Positions 1 to 8,733 of a stretch of 64,000 nt of DNA are shown piece by piece; the stretch's first letter is position 1; every line of letters starts with the position of its first letter. This stretch comes from Bacteroides timonensis. GTDB taxonomy: Bacteria; Bacteroidota; Bacteroidia; Bacteroidales; Bacteroidaceae. Made by a program: the position numbers and the translations under genes. The DNA lies in assembly GCF_000513195.1 (NCBI RefSeq), contig NZ_CBVI010000031.1, forward strand, positions 1-64,000, read 5' to 3'. The notes under the pieces are model-generated. The model worked only from the letters and a program-made list of their open reading frames with translations, was not told the DNA's origin and did no database searches.

Positions 1-769
1 TAGGTCGTTTTTATTTGTATCAGCCAATATAATGCTAATATACAGATAGTTGACTTTTTTAGACTTTTGCAAAAAACGTATTTCAGTAGATTTGGAATAT
101 TACAATCCGAACAAACCTTAAACAGGTAAATATTTAATACAAAAAATAAAACAATAAAGCGGAAGTGATAAAGAGTGAATAATAAATTCTTTATTCCTTA
201 GTAGTTTAGCACTATTATAGTATGTTTTATTTACATCTATTTTAAATATCTTATTCATTTAAGCAGGATTTGGGGGTATAAGTGACCCTGAACCTATTTT
301 GACCCTTAAATAGTACACTTTTTGTCTTTTTTTGAGGCATAACAGATTGATATACAATTATTAATCATCAGAGAATCATTTTATCCATGAGTTCACTTCA
401 TACACGCTGTTTTAGAAGAAAGTAAGAACCGACTTTCTGATTGTCAAAAGAAAAAGCGCAACATGCGTTCGCAGCTAATTTATCACTTCAGCAAAAGTTA
501 AGAAGTTAAGTTTCGTAAGTACTGTTTTTTAGGAGTTAAAGAAGTTAGAGGTGTTAAAGAAGTTAAGCCAATAGTTCGTATTACCGTTTCAGCTGTTATA
601 AACAGGAGTATCGGCTTAACTCCTGAATATCATAACTTGCGAAACTTTAGTTAATAACTGTAATCAGTGTTTTTAAAGAATAATAGCTACGTTTTTTAAG
701 AATGTTCTCCGCGTTTATTAACAGCGCAAAAAACGGTAATTAAACCTGATTTGGATATATTTCAACAAA
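1..769. other. AT-rich stretch without a gene
   Basis: No open frame of useful length is seen on either strand. The stretch holds several copies of a GTTAAAGAAGTTA-like word around 495-575 and a partial inverted repeat of it: AAGTTTCGTAAGT near 508-521 faces ACTTGCGAAACTT near 635-647, and AGGAGTTAA faces TTAACTCCT. This could be a decayed insertion or a weak stem; nothing in it is recognised. Confidence 0.5.
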
Positions 770-804
770 AAAGGCAGTAATCCTTGTGAGGAAATACTGC
801 CTTT
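770..804 (-). terminator. Hairpin terminator
   Basis: AAAGGCAGTA (770-779) pairs with TACTGCCTTT (795-804), a perfect 10-bp stem with a 15-nt loop. It lies downstream of the small minus-strand gene at 853-1047, so it probably ends that transcript. On the minus strand a T-rich tract follows. Confidence 0.6.
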
Positions 805-852
805 ACTTCTTTTATACTCGTTGCTATTTAGGGTGGAATTCACCTGAATTAG

Positions 853-1047
853 CTATAGCCAACCTGAATAGCTTGGGAGTAAGCTATCAGTAATTATATA
901 TTTGATATCTGTTTTTTTGAAAATATTGTCAGAATTATTACTTTTATGATGCTTTGCTGTAAGGATATTGCGGTATTCTTTGGAATAGAACGTTTTGGAA
1001 AATACATTCCGGTAAGTTCCGAGAAAAGAAAAGGTAAGTTTTTCCAT
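853..1047 (-). CDS. Small hypothetical protein, 64 aa
   Basis: The product is a basic, Tyr/Phe/Lys/Ser-rich 64-residue peptide with no recognised domain, signal peptide or membrane segment. It would normally be dismissed, but it has a well-placed Bacteroides-type promoter on the same strand (1095-1126) and a hairpin terminator just downstream (770-804), so it forms a complete small transcription unit. No Shine-Dalgarno is visible, which is common in Bacteroides. It could be a small secreted or signalling peptide, a leader peptide, or the unit could really be a small RNA with a fortuitous frame. Confidence 0.4.
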   Translation of the reverse strand: MEKLTFSFLGTYRNVFSKTFYSKEYRNILTAKHHKSNNSDNIFKKTDIKYIITDSLLPSYSGWL

Positions 1048-1094
1048 TTGCTAAAGTTTTAGGTTTATATTAGAGTTTTGTTTTTTAACTTTTA

Positions 1095-1126
1095 CAAAGA
1101 TACTACATCAGAAAGGTGAAGTCAAG
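1095..1126 (-). promoter_or_regulatory. Bacteroides-type promoter for the 64-aa gene
   Basis: Read on the minus strand, a TTG (-33, plus 1123-1125, in the context CTTGAC) is followed after 20 bp by TATCTTTG (-7, plus 1095-1102), a full match to TAnnTTTG. The start codon is about 48 nt downstream. Confidence 0.65.
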
Positions 1127-1179
1127 TGTTTCAGTCCTCATTTTAAATCGTTTTTCTATTTATGATGCTAATCTTTTGA

Positions 1180-1749
1180 TTAATAGTATTTTTCAATTCC
1201 GCCAAATCCTGCTATTGTTTTATTGTCTTTTGTTTTGCTAATGAAGTTGTTTAACCGCTTCTCAAATTCTTCAGGACGTTTTCTCGCAGCTTCGATGTAC
1301 GCTATTCGGATTCGCTTATATGCTTCGGAAAAAGGCTGATAGTTTTTCCATACCGCTTTATCTTCTTTCAATTTATCAATTATATCATTGGGAAAAATGA
1401 AAGGCTCAGATAAAATACTTCGCGTTTTCTCTTTAAATTTTGGGTGTATCATTTTATTTTCCAATAGCCATTTAAGTCTTTCTTTGTTGGCTTGCGAGTA
1501 AGTGCTTTTAGGGTTTCTGGGTGTGAAACGCTGAATTTTATGATCTTTGTCAAGTGGTTTGGTTATACTGTCAATCCAATCGAAGCAAAGGGCTTCTTCA
1601 ACGGCATCATTGTATAAAATGCTTTTTTTGCCGGACGACTTATGGGGAAATACGAACCATATTTCACAGGAGGTTTCAAAGTTGTCCATTAACCACTTTC
1701 TCCAATCTTCTCGATTTTCAAAATACTTTATTTTATTTTCTGTAGTCAT
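1180..1749 (-). CDS. YdeI/OmdA-type protein, 189 aa
   Basis: A 189-residue soluble protein of the YdeI/OmpD-associated family (bacteriocin-protection-like). Seen: an N-terminal half with the EDWRKWL start, the EALCFDWIDS segment and the FTPRNPKSTYSQANKERL segment typical of the family, and a C-terminal OmdA-like helical part with the SEAYKRIRIAYIEAARKRPE segment. The length is usual for the family. The biochemical role is not established; related proteins have been linked to resistance to antimicrobial peptides or bacteriocins. It stands alone, about 60 nt upstream of the small-gene promoter on the same strand. The family assignment is from motif memory and is fairly secure. Confidence 0.8.
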   Translation of the reverse strand: MTTENKIKYFENREDWRKWLMDNFETSCEIWFVFPHKSSGKKSILYNDAVEEALCFDWIDSITKPLDKDHKIQRFTPRNPKSTYSQANKERLKWLLENKMIHPKFKEKTRSILSEPFIFPNDIIDKLKEDKAVWKNYQPFSEAYKRIRIAYIEAARKRPEEFEKRLNNFISKTKDNKTIAGFGGIEKYY

Positions 1750-2132
1750 AGCAAGTTATTCAAACTAATCATTTTACTGCTTTACTTTCGTGGTAATGAA
1801 GCATTTCGCAATTTACATTTTACCTTAACAATTTCTGTATGTAGCGCAGCTATCATTTTATACGATGCTAAAAACATGCAGGTTCCGATAGCTTAATGGC
1901 TTATTATAGCTGCCAAAAATACTAAATCTTGGAGAAACAGCCTCAATTATCTTTTAAAACCTTTGCCATGATTTGTTTGAGTATACCTTAATATATAAGA
2001 AACCGCACGGGCTTGATGCGGAAATATATTTATTTTCTCAATATTTTATCCAGTCCTGTTAAAGTGGACTAACACTACTTATATTTGCGATGTAAGGTTT
2101 ATCAATATTGTTTTATTTAAAATTGTCGAATT
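1750..2132. other. Intergenic region with promoter for peptide locus
   Basis: This 383-bp AT-rich gap separates the minus-strand YdeI-like gene from the plus-strand peptide locus. No gene is seen. Its only clear signal is the TATATTTG box at 2080-2087. Confidence 0.5.
2056..2087 (+). promoter_or_regulatory. Promoter of the RiPP precursor genes
   Basis: TATATTTG at 2080-2087 matches the TAnnTTTG -7 box exactly. The -33 element is weak (TGTT at 2057-2060, 19-bp spacing). Transcription would start near 2093, giving a 40-nt leader before the first precursor. Confidence 0.5.
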
Positions 2133-2318
2133 ATGAAAAATGATGAGAAGAAGATTCAGTTACCTGAAGAATTGGTTCTTGAAAATGTAGAAGAAGTCAT
2201 CAGTAATGATGATGCGGAAAAACTGGAAGGCGGAATTGGTTTCACTAATAATAGTGAAGATGAAATAGCCAGACCTACTGAAGATATACATGGAATAGCT
2301 GTTTGCTGCGGGGTTTAG
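2133..2318 (+). CDS. RiPP precursor peptide 1, 61 aa
   Basis: A 61-residue acidic peptide. Residues 1-33 look like a leader: a Lys/Glu-rich start, then ISNDDAEKLEGG, which is shared almost letter for letter with the second peptide at 2443-2649. The part after the Gly-Gly (28 residues) is the likely core and ends in AVCCGV, with the only two cysteines of the peptide adjacent to each other. The next gene but one encodes a radical SAM/SPASM enzyme, which is the usual maturase for such peptides. Closest named group from memory is the GG-Bacteroidales natural-product precursors. That it is a modified peptide is inference; the precursor architecture is seen. Confidence 0.7.
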   Translation: MKNDEKKIQLPEELVLENVEEVISNDDAEKLEGGIGFTNNSEDEIARPTEDIHGIAVCCGV

Positions 2319-2334
2319 TATGTAAGCAAGATGA

Positions 2335-2400
2335 AGCAAAAGTAAATCCTCAATTTAGATTCAATTCTTTTGGAACAGATTGACTTTACTTGTGCTTTTA
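2335..2400 (+). terminator. Attenuator-like hairpin between precursors
   Basis: AGCAAAAGTAAATC (2335-2348) pairs with GACTTTACTTGTGCT (2382-2396) with one mismatch or bulge; a TTTTA tract follows. It is a weak stem and may act as a partial terminator or as an mRNA 3'-end stabiliser between the two precursor genes. Confidence 0.35.
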
Positions 2401-2442
2401 ATGCAATAATAATCAAATTGTTTTATTTTAATTTTTAGTGTT

Positions 2443-2649
2443 ATGAAAAATGAAGAGAAAAAGGCTAAAGCCTTGGAAGATGAAAAAAAGGTTCAATCTT
2501 CTCAAAATGTGACTCCTGAAAAGGAGGAAGACATTATCAGTAATGATGATGCGGAAAAGCTGGAAGGTGGAGTTGGTTTCTCCAATGGTGAAGATGAACT
2601 TTCAAAACCTTGTGATAGTGTATTCGGAGTAGTAGTTTGTTGTGGGTAA
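2443..2649 (+). CDS. RiPP precursor peptide 2, 68 aa
   Basis: A paralogue of the peptide at 2133-2318. The leader is longer and Lys/Glu-rich, then carries the same ISNDDAEKLEGG junction, followed by a 26-28-residue core ending in VVVCCG. The core has three cysteines, one extra at the KPCDS position where copy 1 has Pro-Thr. Both cores share the GF-N/S-acidic start, a KP or RP in the middle, and a hydrophobic-Cys-Cys-Gly end, so selection acts on these positions. The nucleotide sequence of the junction is also nearly identical, pointing to tandem duplication. Probably a second substrate of the radical SAM enzyme at 2785-4161. Confidence 0.7.
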   Translation: MKNEEKKAKALEDEKKVQSSQNVTPEKEEDIISNDDAEKLEGGVGFSNGEDELSKPCDSVFGVVVCCG

Positions 2650-2676
2650 GGTGGGTTTAATAACTTAATCTTAGAT

Positions 2677-2705
2677 AAAAGGTACTCGAAAGGAGTACCT
2701 TTTTA
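2677..2705 (+). terminator. Intrinsic terminator after the precursors
   Basis: AAAAGGTACTC (2677-2687), a short GAAAG loop and GAGTACCTTTT (2693-2703) form a perfect 11-bp stem ending in a T-run. It sits between the precursors and the maturase gene, so the peptides are probably made in excess over the enzyme, which would depend on read-through or its own start. Confidence 0.8.
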
Positions 2706-2784
2706 AATTAGTTATTCATACTTATTGGATATTGTGATAAAAAATATCATAAGTTTTTTTCATTCTTATATAAAATGATGTATT

Positions 2785-4161
2785 ATGATTATAGATGATT
2801 TAAGTACCAAATATACATTAGCTAATAATTGGATATTAAGAACAGATCCATATTATAAATCAAGAGAGTATTCCGTTTATGATATTAATTCTCGGTTGAC
2901 CTTGTATGTGACAAGATCATGTTACATACTTTTAAAGATATTCAGTCAACGGGCTTTGTCTTTCTCTGATTTATATAGTGCTATCGAGAAAAAGAATATT
3001 GAAGTTGATTGGGATGGTTTCGAATACCTTTGTAATAAGATAGCTCCTTTAAAATTCTTAGTACAATCGGAGGTTCCCTTATATAAAAATGACAACTTTG
3101 TATGTGGAGATGGGGGCAGTGGGTATGATGTTCCGGTTGCCTCGACTCCGTTTAGTGCGGAATTGCATTTTACGCATAGATGCAATTTGAGATGCAAACA
3201 TTGTTTCCAAAATTCTTCTCCTGATAGTAGTTTGTATACTGAGCTTGGAGTATCAGAGTGGCTTGGCATCTTTGAACAATTAGAATCGTGCAAAATGCAT
3301 CATATCACTCTTTCGGGTGGTGAAATTATGTTTCATCCGCATTTCTCTGATGTGTTTAATGAGATTGTTAACCGGAAAATTAGTTATAGTGTTTTGACTA
3401 ATGGAACTTTGGTGAATAATCATAACGTTGAGGCTTTGTCAAGGAAGAATGTATCATCAACCATATCTTTAGATGGTCATTCAGAAGAAATACATGATAA
3501 AATACGAGGAAAAGGGGCATATAATAAGGTTATAAAGAATATAAAACTTCTGGTTGAGCATGGAGCAAAAGTTTCATTGGCATATACTATTAATTCTTAT
3601 AATTATCCGTATTTAAAAGAGGCTATTGAATTGGCGCATTCTTTAGGGGTGAAAGGGTTACTTTTTTCGTTTACTGATGGGATTGGAAGAGCAAAAGAAA
3701 ATTTAAGTTTGGTTTTGTCAATTTCGCAACGTGAAGCCGCAAAACAAAATTTCTCTCAACTGGAGGAAGTATATCGTGATGCATTGGAATTGTCGATGGT
3801 TGAATTTGCAGTTCCAAAACGTGTTTTGAAATTTGATGATAAAGTTTTCTGTACAGCAGGAACGACTCATATCGGAATCAGTTCAGATGGGAAGTTATAC
3901 CCATGTGTATATGCTTTTGGTTATGAGGAATTGGTCGTAGGAGATCTTACGAAAGAAAATTTGAAAGATATCTGGGAAAATAGAGAAAAGTGGAAAATGT
4001 TTCGAGGTGGATTTAGCCTGGAGAAAATTGATACTTGCTCTACTTGTGCCCTGAATCGCAAATGTGCATTGCGGAATTGTAGGTTGAGGAGCTATGCAGA
4101 AGGGAGAAGTTTTTATAATAAACCTATTGAATGTGCTATCGATTATTCTGTTGCTTTATAA
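2785..4161 (+). CDS. Radical SAM/SPASM peptide maturase
   Basis: A 458-residue radical SAM enzyme, likely to modify the two upstream peptides. Residues about 25-95 resemble a PqqD-like/RRE leader-binding domain. The 4Fe-4S radical SAM motif CNLRCKHC has C133, C137 and C140, followed by the SGGE motif of the barrel (LSGGEI). The last 105 residues hold a SPASM-type auxiliary cluster domain: FCTAGTTHIGISSDGKLYPC, then CSTCALNRKCALRNC, with a final Cys near the end. This layout is that of enzymes making thioether or carbon-carbon crosslinks in RiPPs. No protease or peptidase-ABC exporter is adjacent, which is unusual. The chemistry performed is unknown; the fold assignment is secure. Confidence 0.9.
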   Translation: MIIDDLSTKYTLANNWILRTDPYYKSREYSVYDINSRLTLYVTRSCYILLKIFSQRALSFSDLYSAIEKKNIEVDWDGFEYLCNKIAPLKFLVQSEVPLYKNDNFVCGDGGSGYDVPVASTPFSAELHFTHRCNLRCKHCFQNSSPDSSLYTELGVSEWLGIFEQLESCKMHHITLSGGEIMFHPHFSDVFNEIVNRKISYSVLTNGTLVNNHNVEALSRKNVSSTISLDGHSEEIHDKIRGKGAYNKVIKNIKLLVEHGAKVSLAYTINSYNYPYLKEAIELAHSLGVKGLLFSFTDGIGRAKENLSLVLSISQREAAKQNFSQLEEVYRDALELSMVEFAVPKRVLKFDDKVFCTAGTTHIGISSDGKLYPCVYAFGYEELVVGDLTKENLKDIWENREKWKMFRGGFSLEKIDTCSTCALNRKCALRNCRLRSYAEGRSFYNKPIECAIDYSVAL

Positions 4162-4187
4162 TATTTTCAAACTAAAAACTACTGAAA

Positions 4188-6500
4188 ATGAGAATGAAAC
4201 TATCTTTATGTTTATGCCTTCTAATGGGGGCGGCATTGCAATTGTATGCACAAACAACGATGACAGGCAGAGTGGTTGATGAGCAACAACAACCTGTTCC
4301 TTATGCAAATGTAGTATTGCTCTCTTTGCCCGACTCCATGTTTGTACAGGGTATGGTAACTGATAACGATGGCCAATTCAGGCTTGAAAATGTGAAGTCG
4401 ATAAAGGATAAAATAGTGCAAATATCCTATATCGGATACGAAACTGTAAGCTGTAGATGCGTAGGGGCTGACATTGGTACTATTGCTTTAGTTGCCGACG
4501 CCATTATGTTGGATGAGGCTGTGGTGACAGCAAGCCGCGTAGTTCATCAGTTAAAGAATGGAAATCTGGTGACGGATGTGGCCAACTCTCCTTTATCCAA
4601 GGAACATAATACAATGGATATTCTGAAGAAAGTTCCCGGCATGACAATGAATAGAGGAAACTTGGAAGTATTTGGTACCGGAGCACCGATAATATACGTA
4701 AATGGCAGGAAGGTGAACAGTAGTGATGAATTGTCAATACTTGATCCTAAAAATATAAAAGATGTGGAACTTATCACGAATCCAGGGTCAAAATATGATG
4801 CAGAAGGGAAGGCTGTACTGAATATCAGAACATTGGTGCGAGATGACGGGTGGAGTGCTAAAGTGGATCTTACGGCAAAACAAGGTCGTAGATTCAGCAA
4901 TAATGAAGCGGCTAATTTTGTGTTTAAGAATAAAGGACTGACACTGACGGGTATTTATAGCTTTACTGATATGCGTGTGAAGTCTGAGCAGTTGTTTAAG
5001 AATGAATTACAGGATGATGAAAAGGCTACTTGGAGTTATGATGATTTATTAAATTCACGTTCTAATATCAAGCAGCACAATTACCAATTAAGTGTGGATT
5101 ATTCATTGAATAAAAACCATGCACTCGGTGTACGGTATGACGGTAATGCGAATACCTGGAAAAGTAATTCGGACGACAAGAATGTAGCACTGAAGAATAG
5201 TGAGTATTATACAGAAGTGAATTCCGCCAGTCGGTATAAAACTACAGGGCATATTCATCATGGAAATGCATTCTATTACGGACAATTATCAAAGCAATTG
5301 AGACTTGAAGTGAATATGGATTATGTAGATAAAAAGAACGATCAGAACCAGCATGTTGAAGAAGTGAGTGACATGGATAGTAGAATTGTTAATATAAATA
5401 CGATAACGGATAGTAAGTTGTATGGAAGCAGACTGGACTTGATTTATGATTTTAACCGTGGTGGAAAGCTTTCCATCGGAGGTGAGTTCAGCAAAGTTGA
5501 TGTAGACGGTCTTTTGGATAATCGTGATGAAATAGTGCAGAATTCGAAATTCAATAACAGGGAAAAGAAGTGGGCAGGGTATGCGATGTATGATGTTGTA
5601 CTGGGAAAGATATTTTTGAATGCGGGTGTACGTTATGAGAATGTGCATTCCGATATGAATAACCTGTTGGATGCTTCGGAAAATATATCGAAAACATATA
5701 AAGACTGGTTTCCCAGTCTTGCTTTAACTACGTCATTGGGAAAGGTAAGGACGAGTTTGTCGTATGCTGTCCGTACTACCCGTCCTGCCTTTGATGTTTT
5801 GAACAGTAAGGCATATTATTCAAACCGTTTTTTTCAACAATATGGTAATCCGCAGATAAAGCCTCAACAGTCTCACAATATTCAAGCTTCTTTCAATTAT
5901 CGTTTTCTCAATGTCCGTTTAGGATATAGCTATATCAAAGATTTTATAGGTTCTGTGCTCAGTTCTCAGGATAATATCTTAATTTCCAGTTGGAAAAACT
6001 ATAATAAAGCACAACAACTCAGTGCCAATGTCAGTGCTTCGAAAACATATAGTTTTTGGAATGTTACATTGGCTACGGGAATTGTAGCACCATTTATTAC
6101 ATTGGATTATAAAAGGGAAGACTATAAGAATAATACTCCGAAAATATATGTACAGTTGAATAATTATTTAACCTTACCAGCTAATTTCGGAATTACTCTG
6201 GACTTTATGTATACGAATGGTGGTAGTAAAAATATATGGAAGTTTAAACCTACTTATACGTTAGATATTGGAGTGCGTAAGTCGCTTTGGAAAAAACGCA
6301 TCGATATCGGTTTACAGGCAAATGATTTGTTTCAGGGCCTAATTTACAAATATGATTCGCGTATCAATAATGTAACTTTCTATCAGCGTGAAGATCAGGA
6401 TAGACGTAATATTTCTGTAAGCGTTGTCTATCGCTTTAATAATCTGAAGAGTAAATATCGTGGTAAGGGATCGGCAAATGATGAATTACGACGTTTATAG
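4188..6500 (+). CDS. Outer-membrane beta-barrel protein (OMP_b-brl_3), TonB-receptor-like
   Basis: A 770-residue outer-membrane protein. It begins with a signal peptide (MRMKLSLCLCLLMGAALQLYA), then a CarboxypepD_reg-like domain (residues about 22-100, TGRVVDEQQQPVPYANV), a TonB-plug-like segment (about 115-215, with DILKKVPGM and the IIYVNGRKV loop), and a long beta-barrel of the outer membrane protein beta-barrel family 3 type to the C-terminus. It starts only 26 nt after the radical SAM gene, so the two are probably co-transcribed. In this context it may move the modified peptide or its target across the outer membrane, but that is inference. No SusD partner is present. Confidence 0.85.
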   Translation: MRMKLSLCLCLLMGAALQLYAQTTMTGRVVDEQQQPVPYANVVLLSLPDSMFVQGMVTDNDGQFRLENVKSIKDKIVQISYIGYETVSCRCVGADIGTIALVADAIMLDEAVVTASRVVHQLKNGNLVTDVANSPLSKEHNTMDILKKVPGMTMNRGNLEVFGTGAPIIYVNGRKVNSSDELSILDPKNIKDVELITNPGSKYDAEGKAVLNIRTLVRDDGWSAKVDLTAKQGRRFSNNEAANFVFKNKGLTLTGIYSFTDMRVKSEQLFKNELQDDEKATWSYDDLLNSRSNIKQHNYQLSVDYSLNKNHALGVRYDGNANTWKSNSDDKNVALKNSEYYTEVNSASRYKTTGHIHHGNAFYYGQLSKQLRLEVNMDYVDKKNDQNQHVEEVSDMDSRIVNINTITDSKLYGSRLDLIYDFNRGGKLSIGGEFSKVDVDGLLDNRDEIVQNSKFNNREKKWAGYAMYDVVLGKIFLNAGVRYENVHSDMNNLLDASENISKTYKDWFPSLALTTSLGKVRTSLSYAVRTTRPAFDVLNSKAYYSNRFFQQYGNPQIKPQQSHNIQASFNYRFLNVRLGYSYIKDFIGSVLSSQDNILISSWKNYNKAQQLSANVSASKTYSFWNVTLATGIVAPFITLDYKREDYKNNTPKIYVQLNNYLTLPANFGITLDFMYTNGGSKNIWKFKPTYTLDIGVRKSLWKKRIDIGLQANDLFQGLIYKYDSRINNVTFYQREDQDRRNISVSVVYRFNNLKSKYRGKGSANDELRRL

Positions 6501-6506
6501 TGATAG

Positions 6507-8063
6507 AGATTGAGTTATTACGTCAGCTATCGTGATTATGATGACCGCTATGTAAATGAAGAACAGATTTTTGAGATACCCGGCAACAAAAAGAGAAATC
6601 GTATATTGGATGGTATTTCCACTCCCTTCAATTATGTGGATCATAGCATGGAGGCCACCTATAACCTGACAAAGCCGGATAAGTATGTATTCAACGCCAT
6701 GTTTGTTACCAGTCTATTTGATTCGCCACACGCTGACTTTGGACAACGGATACACGAAAGCGGCAAAGAGGATTTGTACAGCTACACGCGTGCTATAAAC
6801 AAATCATCTTCACTCTCTCTGGACTTGTATTATAAGCAGTCTTTATCGGGAAAGCAGGAACTGATGTTCAATGTGGTAGGAACGTATATCAGTTCGGACT
6901 ATGAACGTGGTTACAAGGAGTATGTCGATACTCCTGAAAATCCGTTGTCTGTTGTACGATTATAGTACGGATGGTGCCCGCCACTCACTGATAGGTGAGG
7001 GCGCTTACAAAAAATCTTTTGAGAAAGTGCGTTTGTCTGCCGGCTTGAAGTATCAGCAGGCATATACGCGCAACCGCTATACAGGGTCGGTAGATGAAAC
7101 TGCGGATATGCATAACTCAAATCTTTATGCTTATACACAGGTGCAGGGGCAATGGGCGAAATTGAATTATGGAGTGGGTGTGTCACGACAGACATTTGAC
7201 GAGTCGGGCGAAGGTTTTACGTTTTATACCTTTCGTCCCGTAGTGCAACTTTCTTATCCGGTGTTTAAGGGAGCCTCATTGCGCTACACCTTCAATAGTT
7301 ATCCGTCGTTGCCTTTGCTTTCGTCACTGAGCGATATACAGCAGCAGTGACGGATATAGAAGTGAATCGCGGCAATCGTGAGCTTGATCCTTATCGCTCT
7401 TATAATAATCGTATGCAATTCTCGTGGGGGAATAAGATAATAAGTACGCAACTTACCGGGAGTTATCTGTATAGCAAAAATCCTATTATGCAGCAGATAG
7501 AAAGGGTGCATTTTGAGGATGGAAATTATGAGTTCCAATATGGTATTGCCAATCAGAAAAGCTACTTGAAACTAAACGGGCAGTTGTATGTAGAGATAAA
7601 TATAATTCCGGATATTCTTTCAGTAAGTGGTTATGGAGGTATGAATAGATTTGAAAGTAAAGGGCGTCTGTATTCGCATACTTACACTGCTTGGTATGCA
7701 GGTGGTGATATTTCACTGAATTATAAGAACTTCTCTTTCTATGGCGACATCAGCAACCGTTATGAATCTCTTTGGGGGAAGGCTGTGAATTACGGAGAGA
7801 AAAGCTGTTCGTTACAGTGTTCGTATAAATGGAAGACACTGAATTTTGGCGTTGGTATGCTCTATCCGTTTATGTCCGAGGGTTGGAGCGCAGGTTCAAA
7901 GCTGATGAATAATCTTGTAATAAAAAAAGAATGGATTTACATTAAAGACAATGGCAATATGTTTGTGTTTACCTGTTCATGGGATTTCAATAGCGGACGT
8001 CAGCATAAAGCAGGGAAAAAGACGATGAATAATGTGGATAAGGAGATGGGAATTGTACAGTAA
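6507..8063 (+). pseudogene. Remnant of a second OMP_b-brl_3 barrel protein
   Basis: Three consecutive pieces (6510-6965, 6901-7350, 7347-8063) read as one continuous C-terminal beta-barrel of about 500 residues if two frameshifts are corrected, one near 6950 (DTPENPLSV continues as YDYSTDGARHSL in another frame) and one near 7345 (LSSLSDIQQQ continues as VTDIEVNRGNREL). The signal peptide, CarboxypepD and plug domains are missing, and the frame begins right after the stop of the intact gene at 6500. It is thus a 5'-truncated and frameshifted copy, distantly similar in type to its upstream neighbour, and almost certainly non-functional. Confidence 0.75.
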
Positions 8064-8188
8064 CTGTTGGATAGCAGGTGCATATGAATATTCCGATTCC
8101 AGAAAACTATTAGTATCCTTATGCAGTATTTCACAATTTCTTGCATTTCTTAAAAGGTGAGACTGCTTACATACTAAAAAACTAAAAT

Positions 8189-8722
8189 ATGAAAAACAAG
8201 TTATCCGTTTTACTGGCACTACTTTTTTTGCTTTGTACGGCAATGTGCTGCGAGGAATTTGAGGAATACATTCCCTGTCAGGTGACCTTAACCGGAATAG
8301 GTAAGGTGGAACACTTGGATAATGCCGGAAGCGTGCCTGTTGCTCCGGTGGGCGGAGTGGTGTCTCGCCAGGCATATATGTTGCGGATACCCTTGGACTT
8401 TGAATATGAGAAAGAGATTGTAGAGGGAACATATTATGAGTATATCCTGACTGATACCATCGCCAATATACAGATTATCTCACTTACCGCTTATGATGAA
8501 TCCCATCTTGCCGGTACGGATGTGAACGAACTTTTCATGGACTATCCTTTGCGTCAGGAGGATCAATTGACAGATTATAAATACGGTTATATGTATGGGA
8601 CTGTTTTTTATAAGATACCCCGTACACTCCCTCAAGCCGGAGTGCATCGGTTTAAAGTCGTAGTGACGACCCGCAAAGGGGAAGAGTTTATCAAAGAAAC
8701 GGATGAGATCACCATGCAATAA
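8189..8722 (+). CDS. Putative lipoprotein, 177 aa
   Basis: A 177-residue secreted protein with an N-terminal hydrophobic segment ending in TAMCC followed by acidic residues, fitting a lipoprotein signal peptide. The rest is a predicted beta-rich soluble domain of unknown function (possibly the DUF5034 group; recalled, not verified). It lies 125 nt after the barrel remnant and 11 nt before another barrel gene on the same strand, so the two intact genes likely form an operon that once followed a complete barrel gene. Surface or periplasmic location is inferred from the signal. Confidence 0.6.
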   Translation: MKNKLSVLLALLFLLCTAMCCEEFEEYIPCQVTLTGIGKVEHLDNAGSVPVAPVGGVVSRQAYMLRIPLDFEYEKEIVEGTYYEYILTDTIANIQIISLTAYDESHLAGTDVNELFMDYPLRQEDQLTDYKYGYMYGTVFYKIPRTLPQAGVHRFKVVVTTRKGEEFIKETDEITMQ

Positions 8723-8733
8723 ATGAAGAAGCA

